NCBI GenBank assembly: GCA_036873135.1
Contig: JAPTYO010000002.1
Location: 248,001-312,000, forward strand
DNA length: 64,000 nt
Origin: Clarkia xantiana subsp. parviflora
Taxonomy: Eukaryota > Streptophyta > Magnoliopsida > Myrtales > Onagraceae
Direction of reading: 5' to 3'
In this document: positions 46,542 to 58,924 of the stretch, piece by piece
Layout: every line of letters begins with the position of its first letter
Numbering within the stretch: the stretch's first letter is position 1
Translations under genes and position numbers: made by a program
The notes under the pieces: model-generated
Database searches by the model: none
Seen by the model: the letters and a program-made list of their open reading frames with translations, nothing else
What the model was told of the DNA's origin: nothing

Positions 46542-47362
46542 GGGTTAATATGTCTTTTGGTTCAACATCTTTGGTCATTTTTTGCTTTTGGTGCAAAATT
46601 TTTATTTTTGTATATTTTTGGTGCAATACGTTTGCAACTTTTACACTTTTGTTGCATCCGTTAGTGTTGACCGTTAAATAGTCACGTGATTTGCATATGA
46701 CTAGCCACAAATTTTTATTTTGTTCAGTTTAGTCCTCAAATTTATTGCCCTAACTTTTAATTATTACAATTTTAGTCCCTAAAAATTTTCAAACACACCC
46801 TATGACTAAATTGACCTAGACATGGTCCGACCCATGGTTGGGTCGGACCTTGGCTAGGGTCGGCATGTCCGGCGACCCCAGTTAGGGCCCGAACCAACCA
46901 TGGGTCGGACCATAGCTAGGTCAATTTAGCATAAGTCCAATTGACCCAATTAGACATTAAGGCTATATTAACATAGTAATGGTTCGACCCATGGTTGGGT
47001 TGGACCATGCATAGGGTCGCCCAGGTCCAAGGACCCTAGCCATGGTTCGACCAGGACATGAGTCGGACCATGGCTAGGTTAATTTAGCCATATGGTGTGT
47101 TTGAAAATGTATAGGAACTAAATTGTAAAAATTAAAAGTTAGAGCAATAAATTTGAGGACTTAACTGAACAATATAAAAATTTGGCGTTGGTCATGTGCA
47201 AGTCACGTGACTAATTAACGGTCAGCACTACGGTCAACTAACGGATGCACCAAAAGTGTAAAAGTTACAAACGTATTGTACCAAAAATATAAAAAAAATA
47301 AAGATGTTGAACCAAAAGCCAAAAAGTGACCAAATATGTTGCACTAAAAGATCTATTAATAT
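46542..47362. mobile_element. Long-TIR Mutator-like element with GC-rich core, related to family A
   Basis: The left arm starts GGGTTAATATGTCTTTTGGT and the right arm carries its inverted counterpart (ACCAAAAGCC ... AAAAGATCTATTAA) over roughly 270 bp each side. The core (about 46810-47090) holds inverted repeats of GGTCCGACCCATGGTTGGGT. No clear target duplication remains. It encodes nothing and shares the core style of the element at 2423-3075. Confidence 0.75.
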
Positions 47363-47369
47363 AAATTTT

Positions 47370-48550
47370 TTAAACTACACCTAATATGTGTATCATACTA
47401 TTAATAATATCAATTTTCCTATGGGGTTCACCTTTAGGGCAATAGAAAAATAAAAAAATTAGTAGTAAAAACATGGTGCTCCAAGAGCATTGTAGAAATG
47501 TCCATTTATAAAAGCGTTCTACCCAAAAAGAAGAAGAAAAGATTAAAATATACGAGGGGTTAATCATCAAATTGGTAATTTTTTGGATACTAACAAATTT
47601 CCACTTCAAGTTTCTTTTTAACATTTTGATGCCTAAAGTTTCATTTCCGTCTAATTTGAACACAATGCGTCAAGTGAGCACATGATGAACTAAAATGCAT
47701 AAATTGCTTGTTGATGTTTGTGTAGTTTAATAAATGAGTTAATAACCTATGAAAAGTCTGAAATTTGACCCATGTTAACCAGAGATGTCTAAATTTTCAG
47801 ACATCTCCGGTTAACATGTTTCAAATTTCAAACATTTCGTAGATTATTAACCCTTAATAAATTGCTAAATTAATGTTTGAGTAATCGAAGAAACTGGTTA
47901 GAACAATTGAATAAATTGATAGCTATTATTTGCATGTGTCTATTACGTGAATGATTGTGTAAGAAAGGTAAAAAAATTTAGCTTAACAAAATGTAAGAAA
48001 ATAAGCTAACATTTTGACAACTTACCGAACAGTAGCCATTGATTTAATAATAATGAATCTTTAAAATAGTGTTTGTGTAGAATGTAGAAGAAGAGACAAA
48101 TGGTGTGTACCGGAGCGTTTCATAAATATAAAGTGAAAAAGGAAAATGGATTACATTAGATAACAACGTTCTCTTCTTTTCTTCTTTTATTTATGTGTTA
48201 TGATTATTAATATTTAATAGTGCTGGTGAATAGAGCTAATATTTAAAAGATCCAATTCAATGTAGATATGAATATATACTTTGTTTAGAAGAAAGTAGAT
48301 CTTTTAGTAGTTTGTTTTAAGTTTAATTGATTTCCCTATTTTATAGGAGCGGGTAGTATTGGGATAGAAATGGCTGGCTCCTCTTGTGTTGGGTTGGGAC
48401 CCCATAAATAAATTTGAAAATCTTTATCACAACCATGTGACGTGACAATTTATTTATGAATGGATGGACAACGTGGGTCCAACTAAACTATTAAGACATG
48501 CTGCACATGATCTTGTATGTTTGATCTTGCTCAGATTTTTTTAATAAAAT
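47370..48550. other. AT-rich intergenic region
   Basis: Contains a palindrome at about 47754-47850 (CTATGAAAAGTCTGAAATTTG ... CAAATTTCAAACATTTCGTAG), likely a small hairpin. No gene is recognised. Confidence 0.45.
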
Positions 48551-48553
48551 AAA

Positions 48554-49076
48554 GGGATAACAGGTCTTTAGATCCATGATGTTTGACTATTTTTGGGTTT
48601 TAGTCTATGATGTTTTTTTTCCTAGCTTTGGTACCGTATGTTTGCAGATTTTTTCTAGTTTTGGTCCGACCGTTACATTCCGTCCATTATTTGACATGTA
48701 CAAGTCACATGATCCACCCTAAACTTTCAATTTTGTTCAATTTAGTCCCTCTAGTACTTTCTAACCTTTTTTTTTGTTCAATTTAGTCCCGAAGTTTCAA
48801 AAATTCAATTGGACATATTGTCCAATTGGGGTCAATTTTGAAACTTCGGGACTAAATTGAACAAAAAAAAGATTAAGAAAGTATTAGAGGGACTAAATTT
48901 AAAGATTAGAGTGGATCACGTGACTTGAACATGTCAAAAAATGGACGAAATGTAACGGTTAGACCAAAACTAGAAAAAATCTGCAAACATACGGTACCAA
49001 AACTAGGTAAAAAAAAATATCATTGACCAAAACCCAAAAGTTGTCAAACATCATGGACCAAAAGACCTGTTAACCC
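48554..49076. mobile_element. Mutator-like MITE, family A copy 2
   Basis: A 523-bp element with the ends GGGATAACAGGTC/GACCTGTTAACCC is highly similar to 19804-20314 along its whole length. It is flanked by the exact 9-bp duplication TAAAATAAA (48545-48553 and 49077-49085). The close match between copies suggests relatively recent spread. Confidence 0.92.
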
Positions 49077-49085
49077 TAAAATAAA

Positions 49086-51339
49086 TAAATATCGAGTCTG
49101 AATAAGATTAATCTTTCATTATTATACTTTCACATGTATTATTATTAATTATGAAAAGAAAAAATGATTAGTTAACTTGGCCGCTCATTTTTTTTTTCTG
49201 AAAGTTTCTATTATTGCAGTCCAAAATAAGAGTAAATAATAATTAATAGAGTAATATATACTAGAAGAAAGTAGGCCCCAAAATGGGCCCGAAACTTTCT
49301 CGGGCTTTCTTTTCCAAATTTTTTAAAATAATAATAGGGTCCATTATCTTTAACGTGTGTGTCGTTCATTAGCAAGTGAGCCCCCACATTATAAAGATAC
49401 CCAGTGGGCCACGTGGCGCTGAATTTTGAGCACTTCTCTTTTTGTTTTTCCAAGCCTAGGGCCGATATTTTCGAGTTTTTTTTTTAGGCACACGGGCCAC
49501 GATAGCATTTTTACATCAATAGGAGGACTACAACCATATATTATTTTTTTTGATAAACACAACCATATAAATTAACAAACTAGCCAACTGACTAAAATGA
49601 CAATAAAAACGTCAATGATTTGTTCTTAATTAAAAAAAAACGTAACAAAAATTTACTTGCCATAAAACTACAAATTTTAAAAATAAACCATTGTCAATAT
49701 GAATTACCTAAAAATAGTTAATTTGTTTTTTTTGTTTGGCCATCAGATATTTTGTTTTGAATGATTGTAGTATAATACTATAATTGTAGATTACATTCAT
49801 ATAATTTAGACGGGTGGCGTCACCTTATTATTAGACAAAAATAATACTTACCGTTATTGACAACTAACAATACCTTATATGACTTTTTGGTTTTTACCTA
49901 TACTTTATCATTTAGTATTATTATTATTTTATAATTAAAATTATAGTCTATTTTTTAAATTTAATCTTTTCTAAAAAAATCAATATTTTAGAATATATTT
50001 TTAATTATTTATTTATATAGCAAAAATTCAAAAATATTAGAGTCGCAAGTGAGCTGGCTAAACTAACCCTAGCTAGTTTGAATTAGTTGGGTAGGGATCT
50101 ATTTGAAATAAAAAATATTATTCATGGATTCAATTTAAGAATAAAAAATAAATAGAGTTGACCATTAATTTGCTTGCTCGTTTCTTTAAAAATCAGCCAT
50201 GAAAGAAAGAAAATACAGAAAAAAGGAAATTTGAACTGTATCTTTCCTCCCGCTCACTCTTCTCTAGTCTTCTCTCACGCTCCCCCTCCTCTCACTCCTT
50301 ATATCCACTTCATCAGCGTCTCTAGAAGCTGTCTGCTCCTCAAGGTACGGCAACAGAAGCATCGCACAGCTCCAACTTGCAGAGTACGCTCAGCTGCCTT
50401 CCTCCATCTCTTTGTATTTCTGTTGCGGCGCATGTGTACATTTTGCTATCCGCTGCGATTTCTTCTTTTGGTAGCGTCAAGCTGATTTTTGCGTCGAATG
50501 CTGTGCAGACGGGCTCCGATTTGCAGATTCTGATGAACCACGATAATGGCGTGAGTTCTTCTGCATAGATCTGTGGCGGAGGCTCGTCGCAGAGGCTTTG
50601 CTACATTTTCTGGAGTGGACCTCCGTGAATTCGTACGTTCTACTTGAATTCGCGGAGTATCCGCTGTTACAGTTTCGATTTTGGTTTTGATCTTCCCTGG
50701 TTGTCTCTGTTCTAAGTGAATAATCAAAGACTTGAGCTCCGTACCAGCTGCTGTATAAACTTTTGTTATAGATGCAAGCTTAAAGTAATTGATTTCAGGG
50801 ATTTAATTTTCATAATCGCCGCAGTCTTTGCGAATGCTAGTACTTGAAGAAGACGTGCTTAAGAGCTGTCTCGCTCACTTGTTTACTGACAAAATGTACC
50901 AGACGGGTGATTTTTTTTTTTAAAAATTGTCTTGAACACTATTTTGTCACTTTGCTTTCAAAATTTGGAGAATTTGCAAAAACAATTAAAGAAAAAGACA
51001 CGAGCCATTGAAGCTGGTACGGGGTTTCGTTTTGATCTTCCCAATATTATATTGCTCTGGCTTATTGGCTATTTAGCTGAAACTGCATTAAGATGATGAA
51101 TTAATCACAGCGAGGAGAGTCTGATGCTGTGAGATTGCATTTGCATTTTGTCGTTTGATCTGCAGTCTGTCTTTAACTCGATCTCACAGAACAATAGACA
51201 TTATTGATTGATTTTACGCAAAGTTGCAGACATTAGGTAATTGCTTCAATACTTTGTATGTGTTATCTGATGTTACACAATAAAACAGGTCCAATGATTG
51301 CAATTTGATATTGATGTGTCCTTTGCAAAGAAACCGAAA
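49086..51339 (+). promoter_or_regulatory. Intergenic DNA and cyclin A2 upstream/leader region
   Basis: To about 50200 this is AT-rich DNA with no gene. From about 50230 a pyrimidine-rich, less AT-biased stretch looks like the start of a transcribed leader. A donor-like GGC|GTGAGT at about 50551 and an acceptor-like AAACAG|GTCC at about 51290 suggest a 5'-UTR intron. Short frames at 50174-50568 have no recognisable protein. Confidence 0.4.
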
Positions 51340-54300
51340 ATGAGTTCAGAAAATGCAACCGATATCAACACCAAAGTGGCACCTGTTCGAATCACTAGAG
51401 CGCAGGCTAAGAGGTTGGGCAGCACAACAGGGTTACCCCCATCCTCAAGGCCATGCCTTAAGCAGGAACAGAAGCAGAAACATCCTGTTCCTACTCATCT
51501 GAAAAGAGCAGCATCGGATGAGAACAAAACATCTGCTAACGGAGCTGCACTTCTTAGAAATAAGAAAAGAGCAGTGCTGACTGATGTAACCAACATCTCT
51601 CGTGGTGTTATATCAGCCAAACCTCAGGTTAGCCGTTTCCATTAAATGTGGTGATCAACCGTTCTGACTTTGTCCTAAATTTCTCCTTTTCCCTACTTAT
51701 AAGATTTTGATTGTGTGTTTTCTCCTTGGTGTATAATGAATCTAACGCTGATATGTGACAGACTAGAAAAGGCCCGGCAAAGAAAGATCGAGTTGTGCTA
51801 AATGAAAAGGAAGTAGTTCCAATCACCCAAAATGATTCCAAAGCTCAGTTAGCAAAAGAAATAAGGGTGGGAGAGTCTCTAAATTCGACTGAACCATCTG
51901 ACCGAGAAACTGGGGATTCTGCTGATCAGAGTCAGTCTCATTCCCTGTTGAACGTGAAAGATTCACAACGTACAGCACCTTCCATATACCGTCATGACTG
52001 CATGAATGCTGGTAAAGAAGGTTAAATCTTCTAATCCAACTAGTACTCATGAATTAAAGACAATTAAGTACCATCAAAGATAATTTTCTGCTAAATAATA
52101 GATTCTGATCCTAAATTTGTTTGATTGGTTACAGATTGCCCGGACTCTGAAGCCACCAACTTTTCCAGCATTGTAGATATTGACTCAACCGTGAAGGATC
52201 CTCAAGCTTGCAGCCTCTATGCTGGTGACATATACAAAAACATTCACATACTTGAGGTTCGTTTTACTGTTGGTGCTCTTTATGTGACCCTGATATATAT
52301 GCTGATTATCCAACATAAAAGTCAAATCTTAGATTTATCCAAGCTCTGACAGCGGTAACTCTTATTTTAGTGGATATTAACATGGTGGGAAGAGCTAGTA
52401 TGATCACCTTGAACTTCTTTCTCCATGTTAAGCTCATTATATAAAAACTCCACAACTCCACAAGAACTAAGGATATGTTTAGGCATTTATAAGAATCTTG
52501 GTATTTCCTAGAACATGAAATCAATGGAGAGACTAGTGGGCTAGTGGCCAAAAAAGAATCAATGGATAGACTTGTTACTGTGGGTTGATCTCATGCCACT
52601 CTATTTTCACAGCTTGACCGCAGACCATCAACTAACTACATGGAAGCATTGCAGCCAGATATAACAGCAAGCATGCGAGGAATTCTCATTGATTGGCTTG
52701 TGGAGGTTGGTGCTCTCAACTGTGAAAACTTCATGTGTACAATAAATACATTCAGTCACGAGTCATATTTGTAAATTTGACTTTTATTTTACTCAGCTTA
52801 CAGTATGGAATATGCCGTTAATGGTCATCAATGCTCCCTCTCTTTCAGGTTTCCGAAGAATACAGGCTGGCCTCTGATACACTTTACCTCACTGTTAATC
52901 TCATAGATCGATTTCTCTCGCAAAAACTTATTGAAAAGCAAAGATTGCAGTTGCTTGGAGTTACTTGCATGTTGATTGCCTCGTAAGACCTACATTATTT
53001 GATTTTCTAATGGAAAGAAAACTTTTCCTTTTCATTAAGCTTCATAAATCTAGGTGATGATCCCTGCAGGGTTTCCTGTTAGAGCTTGATATTTCTTCTT
53101 CTTAAAACATGTCTAAGTAGCGTGTTGTCTAAACACTGTTCAGTCACAAAATCTAATCCATGAACAGATTGTACTAGACTTTATACCCAGTATGTATAAG
53201 CATTTTTTTCTGTGTGGTGTCTTAAATCAGCATGACTTATTATTCTCTTTTAATGTCTTGAAGGAAGTACGAGGAAATCTGTGCACCCCGGGTGGAAGAA
53301 TTTTGCTTCATCACAGACAATACTTATACGAGAGATGAGGTGATGAACAAATTTTACTTACCTGTATTTTTACCTGATAAAGGCTGAAACTATTTTAGCC
53401 TCGTCCTCTTTCAATGAAATATTCTTGAACTACTCTCTTCTTTGAGTCGCATTCCTAGTTTTGCTAATTGCTATGCAGAAACTAATGGGAGCCATTTGCA
53501 GGTACTGAAAATGGAGACTGAAGTTCTTAATCTCTTGCATTTCCAGTTCACAGTCCCAACTGTTAAGCCGTTCCTCAGGTTAAGCATCCACTTTCATCAA
53601 TTCTTATTATTCTCCAAGTTATAGCAATACGATATTATTGTTCCTCAAGTATATTATGAATAAACGGCATATGCTCCTATCTGGAAACAAAGAACATGAT
53701 TTGGCGATAGCTTCATGCTCAAGTAATCTCATTTTCTGTTTCTTTAGGAGATTTATCCAAGCCGCTCAAGTTTCCTATGAGGTACTCATCCAAGTAATCC
53801 AGTGTTTCCAGTTTGTCAACTTCATGTAAGGGGAGGTCTAATTATCAAGTACTACAATCGTCTTTGCAGGACTCTTGTATCGAATTAGAGTTCTTGGCTA
53901 ATTATTTAGCAGAGTTAACTCTTGTAGAATACAGCTTCCTCCAGTTCCTTCCTTCACTAATAGCTGCATCTGCAGTGTTCCTTGCCCGGTGGACCCTAAA
54001 CCAGTCCAGTAATCCTTGGGTATGAACTTTCTCGCAACAATGAATATTTCAAGGAAAACTCTACAAACTCCGACATTTAGTGATATTTTTTTATGAGTAA
54101 GTAAACAAATTAGATAATCAGGGGAAAAAAATATGGCTGGTGAGATAGTTAATAATTTCTTAAAACTGTAAAAATGTTGCTTCCTCAGAAGTTTCTTCAT
54201 TATAAATTTTATATTGTTTAGCATTGGTTATGTGATAATACCTACATTATAAATGATGTGACACAACACCTTTTTTGCAGAACACGACTCTAGAATATTA

Positions 54301-54846
54301 TGCGGGTTACAAGGCATCAGAGCTAAAGACTACAGTTCTTGAACTTGAAGATCTCCAGCGGGATACAAGTGGTAGCTCACTTAATGCTATCCGTGAGAAG
54401 TACAAGCAGCAAAAGGTAACCAGCTATGTTATTATAAGTAACATAACTTATTCTAGAAGCTGTCTTTAAGATGCACAAATACATAGCCATAAAACACAAA
54501 ATAAGTATTCATATTTTACCTCATCCATAGGAAATACTAAAAAGAAGTTATGCACTCTTCAAAGATATTTGTGTTAACCCTTTTCAAAAAATCCGTTGAC
54601 TATTAGTTAGTAGATTTGAGAGCTTTGTTTAAGAGATGAAACTCTGAACCACTAACCTATTTTATGATGTGTTAAAGTACATATTTTTTTTACTTGTATC
54701 TAGTGGTGTTTTTAAGATGGTTGATGCTGGGTTTTTAGTACATTGGTATGAATCTTGCCTGATTAAACTTGTGGTTGTTGACAACACAGTTCAAGCGTGT
54801 GGCAACTTTGACACCTGCAAAGCCTGTTCGATTGCTATTCCCTTAA
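51340..54846 (+). CDS. A2-type mitotic cyclin (CYCA2)
   Basis: Eleven coding exons (51340-51627, 51762-52011, 52135-52256, 52613-52705, 52849-52982, 53264-53339, 53502-53578, 53748-53781, 53870-54019, 54281-54415, 54790-54846) give 471 residues. Exon 2 could instead end at 52020 (three more codons, same phase). The protein begins MSSENATDINTKVAPVRITR, has a destruction-box-like region RRAVLTDVTN (as KKRAVLTDVTN, about 80-90), the cyclin signature MRGILIDWLVEVSEEY (about 241-256), KYEEICAPRVEEF and a C-terminal cyclin fold, ending FKRVATLTPAKPVRLLFP. CYCA2 cyclins partner CDKB1/CDKA in S-G2-M, restrain endoreduplication and are needed for stomatal guard-mother-cell division. Arabidopsis CYCA2;2 (At5g11300) is likewise close to HY5. 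Confidence 0.95.
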
Positions 54847-55941
54847 TAGCCAATCTTCATGAACAGATCTAATTGCGTCAAGTTGACCCAAATTGCATTC
54901 GTCATCTTCACATCAGGTTAATTTAACCTTCAATGATCACCCGATGTTTGTATCCGGTTCAACCCTCTGGCTAATTCCTTTTCATTTGTTCTCAACATCA
55001 TTTGTATCACTTTCATCAACCGGGGTGGAATTAGACTATCTTAGATTGATTATTATGACACATTAAGATTAGTCAGAAATGAATAAACATTAGAGAATTT
55101 CTCTTTTCCTAAGACCTACCTGCCAAAAGATGAGAAAAGGGTACGTGTATCGCTATTGGCTCATGAGCTGCAACCTCTGCATGTATTGAGAAGTTTGAAA
55201 CATGTATCAAAGAAATTGTCCAAGTTTGAGACATGTATTGATGTATTTAAAGTTGTGGGCTAAGGTGATTCTTTTATTTTCCATCTAAAAAAGAACCTAT
55301 AGTGGAGATTCTAGTTCCTTCTGCTGTGTAACATTTTAATGGTATTGGCGACTTGAGTTCCTCTGCAGTGTAACCATTATGTAACATTCTAATGCTTACA
55401 ACTTGTACTAGTTATGTTTTCCTGCTGTGTAACATTCTAAAGCTGTGTAACATTCTAAAGGTTACTAGTTATCTTTCATGCTGTGTTATCTTTCCTGTTG
55501 TGCAACATTCTAATGGTTACTAGTTATCTTTTCGTAAATTTCAGATTATTAACATACATATTGCTACTAAAATAATTTATTTTCATTTTTCCTATGAATT
55601 GGGTACTCATGTTTCCAACTTGTATCGAGTTCTAAAAAAACAATGAGGATTCAAAATACATGATATTGGTTATACAAAAGAAATTATTTACTATGCAACA
55701 AAGAAAAGTTGTTCACAAGAAAAACACGACGGAACTTTCATTTATATTTATGCAGGTACTAGATGTTCTTTTTTAAAATAAAAAAAATATGGAAAACATA
55801 GACATGATGTTCACAACATTAATAAAATTGGAAGTCTTTATGGCCGATGGATTGATATAACAATACCATCAGATTATTCTCCTTATGAACATCAAGGACA
55901 CGTAAACTACATGTCCATTATCAGATGACGCGCATGAGTAT
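54847..55941. other. Convergent 3' intergenic region
   Basis: AT-rich. A short phrase related to GCTGTGTAACATTCTAA is repeated several times between about 55320 and 55520 (for example at 55322, 55365, 55425, 55442 and 55500), a small degenerate local repeat. No gene is recognised. Confidence 0.5.
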
Positions 55942-57977
55942 TTACCTTACTGGTTGTTGATTGTAATGGTTCTTCTCCTTCTTCTTTGCTGCAGCGAGTC
56001 TTGCACTCCTTGCAGCAGCCTCTTGTGCGGCGGCTTTTGCAGCAGCATCCATCTCCTTGTTCGTTTTCTTCTTCTTGGAAGAAGCCATCTTTTTTAATTT
56101 TTCCTTTATGTCAACTGCAGATGTTTCTTCCTCAACCTGCTCAGTTCCAACTTTGTCCTCAGACTTGTCTGGGACATCCACTTTGTTATTGTTGCTCTTT
56201 TCTTGAGTCTCTTTTGCTTCCTTGATAGATTTATTCTTCTTTTTCTTCTTAGCATTCTTGGACTCTCCCGAAGCATTTTCCTTCTTAACTCCCTCTTCCG
56301 ACTCCCCATCTTTCTTCTCTTGTGAAAGATCTGCATAGCATAAAACGATTGAGTTTTTCATGTGTAACAATGACTAAATCTTTCCTTTTCATGCGTAACG
56401 AAGAGAAACCCATTCAATAGTAGGGATGTCGCTAAATTACCACGTGATTCATCTTGATCATTGCTCTCTTTCTTAGAGATTCCAAAATCAGCCAAAAGTG
56501 CTTCAAGTTCTTCAAGCTCTTTCTTTTTCTTTTCTTTCTTTGAGAGTTGTTTCTCTGCTTCCTTAGCTACAACTGGAACTTCAACCGGTTTCTCCACTGC
56601 TACTTCCTGACGAACCGGCTCATGATCATGGTCGTCATCCACATCATCACCCTCATCAAGAATATCCTCCTCGCTCTCCGACTCCTGCAATCAAAATGTA
56701 TAAATAAAGTAGCCACTAAAGTGAAATAAAAGCCAAGTCACCAAAATGGAGTCAATAATCATTTGTGGATAGTCTGAACATAGCTTTAAGCAAAACAAAT
56801 CAAAGGCGTACATGTTGAAAGTTTGTATTGAAAATCATGCTAACGTGTAGCAGTAGCGTGCTTATTACTTTCCTTATTATGCCATAATAAGGTTTTAATT
56901 TTTTTTTTGTCAGCTCAAATAACGCACATAGTTTAGAATGAAAATGATCTTACCATTAAAAAATATTATCAACTAGAATCAACTTATGAAGGCATCTATT
57001 ACTAATCATCGGGCATGAAAAGACAAATAAATTGGAACTCAATACTGTGACATCCATATCTTGGTCATCAATAAATTTTCATAACAAAATAAAGAATATG
57101 CCCATGTCATCTTTCGGTTTCTAGTTCATTGCAGCTAGACACGTATTCATAAATGCCATTTTTGCTTCGATGTATGGTAAGCCCGGTAGGCGACGACAGA
57201 CAAAAAACAACAAAACAAATGATACTATTTTTGTCAGTGATTAAATCCGCTAAAAGCCATAGGATAAATATTAACAAACATGAACATGCCCACATCATCT
57301 TTCGAGTTCACCTTGAATTTCAGCTATACGTGTATAGATAACATTTCAGCTAGACGCATATACATAAACACTATGTTTACTTTCATATTGGTTCAAAACA
57401 AGCGCAATATGGTAAGCCACAGACAACAGGCGCAAAGACAACAAACGGAAACGGAGTTATTGTCTGTGATTCAGAGCAACTAAAAGCATGTGATCAAAGA
57501 TACCATCTTTTCTTAGCTGCAAGAATGGCAACTGCAAAGATGCACTACACTAGCAATCGGCAAATCAGCTCTCAAAGTTTCAAACAAAACACCCCTATGC
57601 TTCTATATACCATACGAAACACAGCCAATGTTATAACATTGAATCCAAACACAACGCACCTCCTCGACATGTTCAGGCTGTTTGTTACTCTGGGGTGCCT
57701 TGCCCCAAGCTGATGGGGGTGGAGCTGTGGTGGCATAGTAGTCATCATCTTCGCCATCACTAACATCAGCCCATGACTTGGAAGTCAAGGGAGCTGGAGC
57801 CCAATACACGGGCTCGGGCTCTTTGTACTTGGCAGGACCAGCTGCAGATTTGGACTTGCTCTTGCCTGATTTGTCCTTATCAGACTTCTTCTTCTTCCTC
57901 AAGGTCTCAAGAGCTGCAAACACATTGGTGTTGTTGATCACCATTGAACCCTCGTCTCTCCTTCCTCCACCCACCAT
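55942..57977 (-). CDS. Charged Lys/Glu-rich protein of unknown function
   Basis: Exons on the minus strand are 57977-57660, 56684-56441 and 56330-55942, in phase, 316 residues. The start is MVGGGRRDEGSMVINNTNVF followed by AALETLRKKKKSDKDKSG, then a Pro/acidic patch (KEPEPVYWAPAPLTSKSWAD, DGEDDDYY). The middle has SESEEDILDEGDD and a coiled-coil-like KKEKKKKELEELEALLADFG. The last exon is Lys/Glu/Ala-rich and ends NHYNQQPVR. I recall a similar unannotated Arabidopsis gene near LEUNIG (At4g32610, labelled only as copper-ion binding), but cannot give a function. Low complexity suggests a nuclear or ribosome-associated protein, which is a guess. A CCA|GTAAGG overlapping the stop could be a further donor, so the 3' end is slightly uncertain. 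Confidence 0.8.
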
Positions 57978-57999
57978 TTTAATTCAAAACCACCGATTT

Positions 58000-58920
58000 C
58001 AATCAAACAAATCACAATTATTATAGAAACTACGTAACGCACACCAATCAAGAACCACGGGACAAAAATTATCTCAGGGAAAATTACGATACTCAATGTC
58101 CCGGGCAGACTAATTACAAACGAGGTCTGATGAAGATGTTGGTTGATTGTGGGAGCTGAAAAATGAATCTTTTCCGCGTCGAATTGGAGAAATAGAAAAA
58201 TTGAGTTGTCAAAACAAAGACGGTTTTTTTAGACGATGACAAATGGAAAAATCAAGTTGTCAAAACAAAGACATAACAGATTGTTCAAGATCGACAACAA
58301 GATCTGTCCGTGCAGACAAATTATCAAACCAAAAGCAAGATAAAGCAGCGATGAAAATATAGAAAATTGCCGATGATATTGATGAGTTTCCTTTAGGAGC
58401 TAAAACTGGATATAATTATTGATAGCCGATGAGAGAATCTCTTTATAGGGCAAAAGGAAGAAGATTTGGGAGATGGTGAGGTAGAAATAGAGGTTAATTA
58501 GGGTTCGGAATTCCGATCAGGTCTGATCTGTTACTCTGTTGTAGAGATTAGGGTAAGGTGGATAACGGAAATAGAAGGAACATGAAGTCGAAACACCGAT
58601 ATTTATACCTCTATATATTTCATTTCCTGACGTACGGTATACTTCTACTTCGATAGATAGGCCCATAGGTGCTTTGAAAACAAAAGGGAAATGTTTCAAA
58701 TCTATGTAACTCTAAAGAAATATATGTAATTATGATATGATGCAATTATAATAACGAATTTTTATACCATAATAGTTAATATATTAAGTTTATACTTATG
58801 GAACTTTTAGTTTTCACTTATTTCATATCCACGCCTTATTTTTTGATAGCTCATTTTCCTTATAATCCTGCAATCTGAATCGTTATTCATATTTTAATAA
58901 TAACACTTTATTAGGGTTAA
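58000..58920. other. Upstream region of the charged protein gene
   Basis: Leader and promoter side of the minus-strand gene at 57977. A repeated phrase (GTTGTCAAAACAAAGAC at about 58205 and 58256) is the only local structure noted. No coding exon is evident. Confidence 0.4.
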
Positions 58921-58924
58921 TCAT

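Noticed and set aside
50174..50727. Short frames upstream of cyclin A2
   Set aside because: No homology, overlapping on both strands, and located in the presumed cyclin leader and intron.
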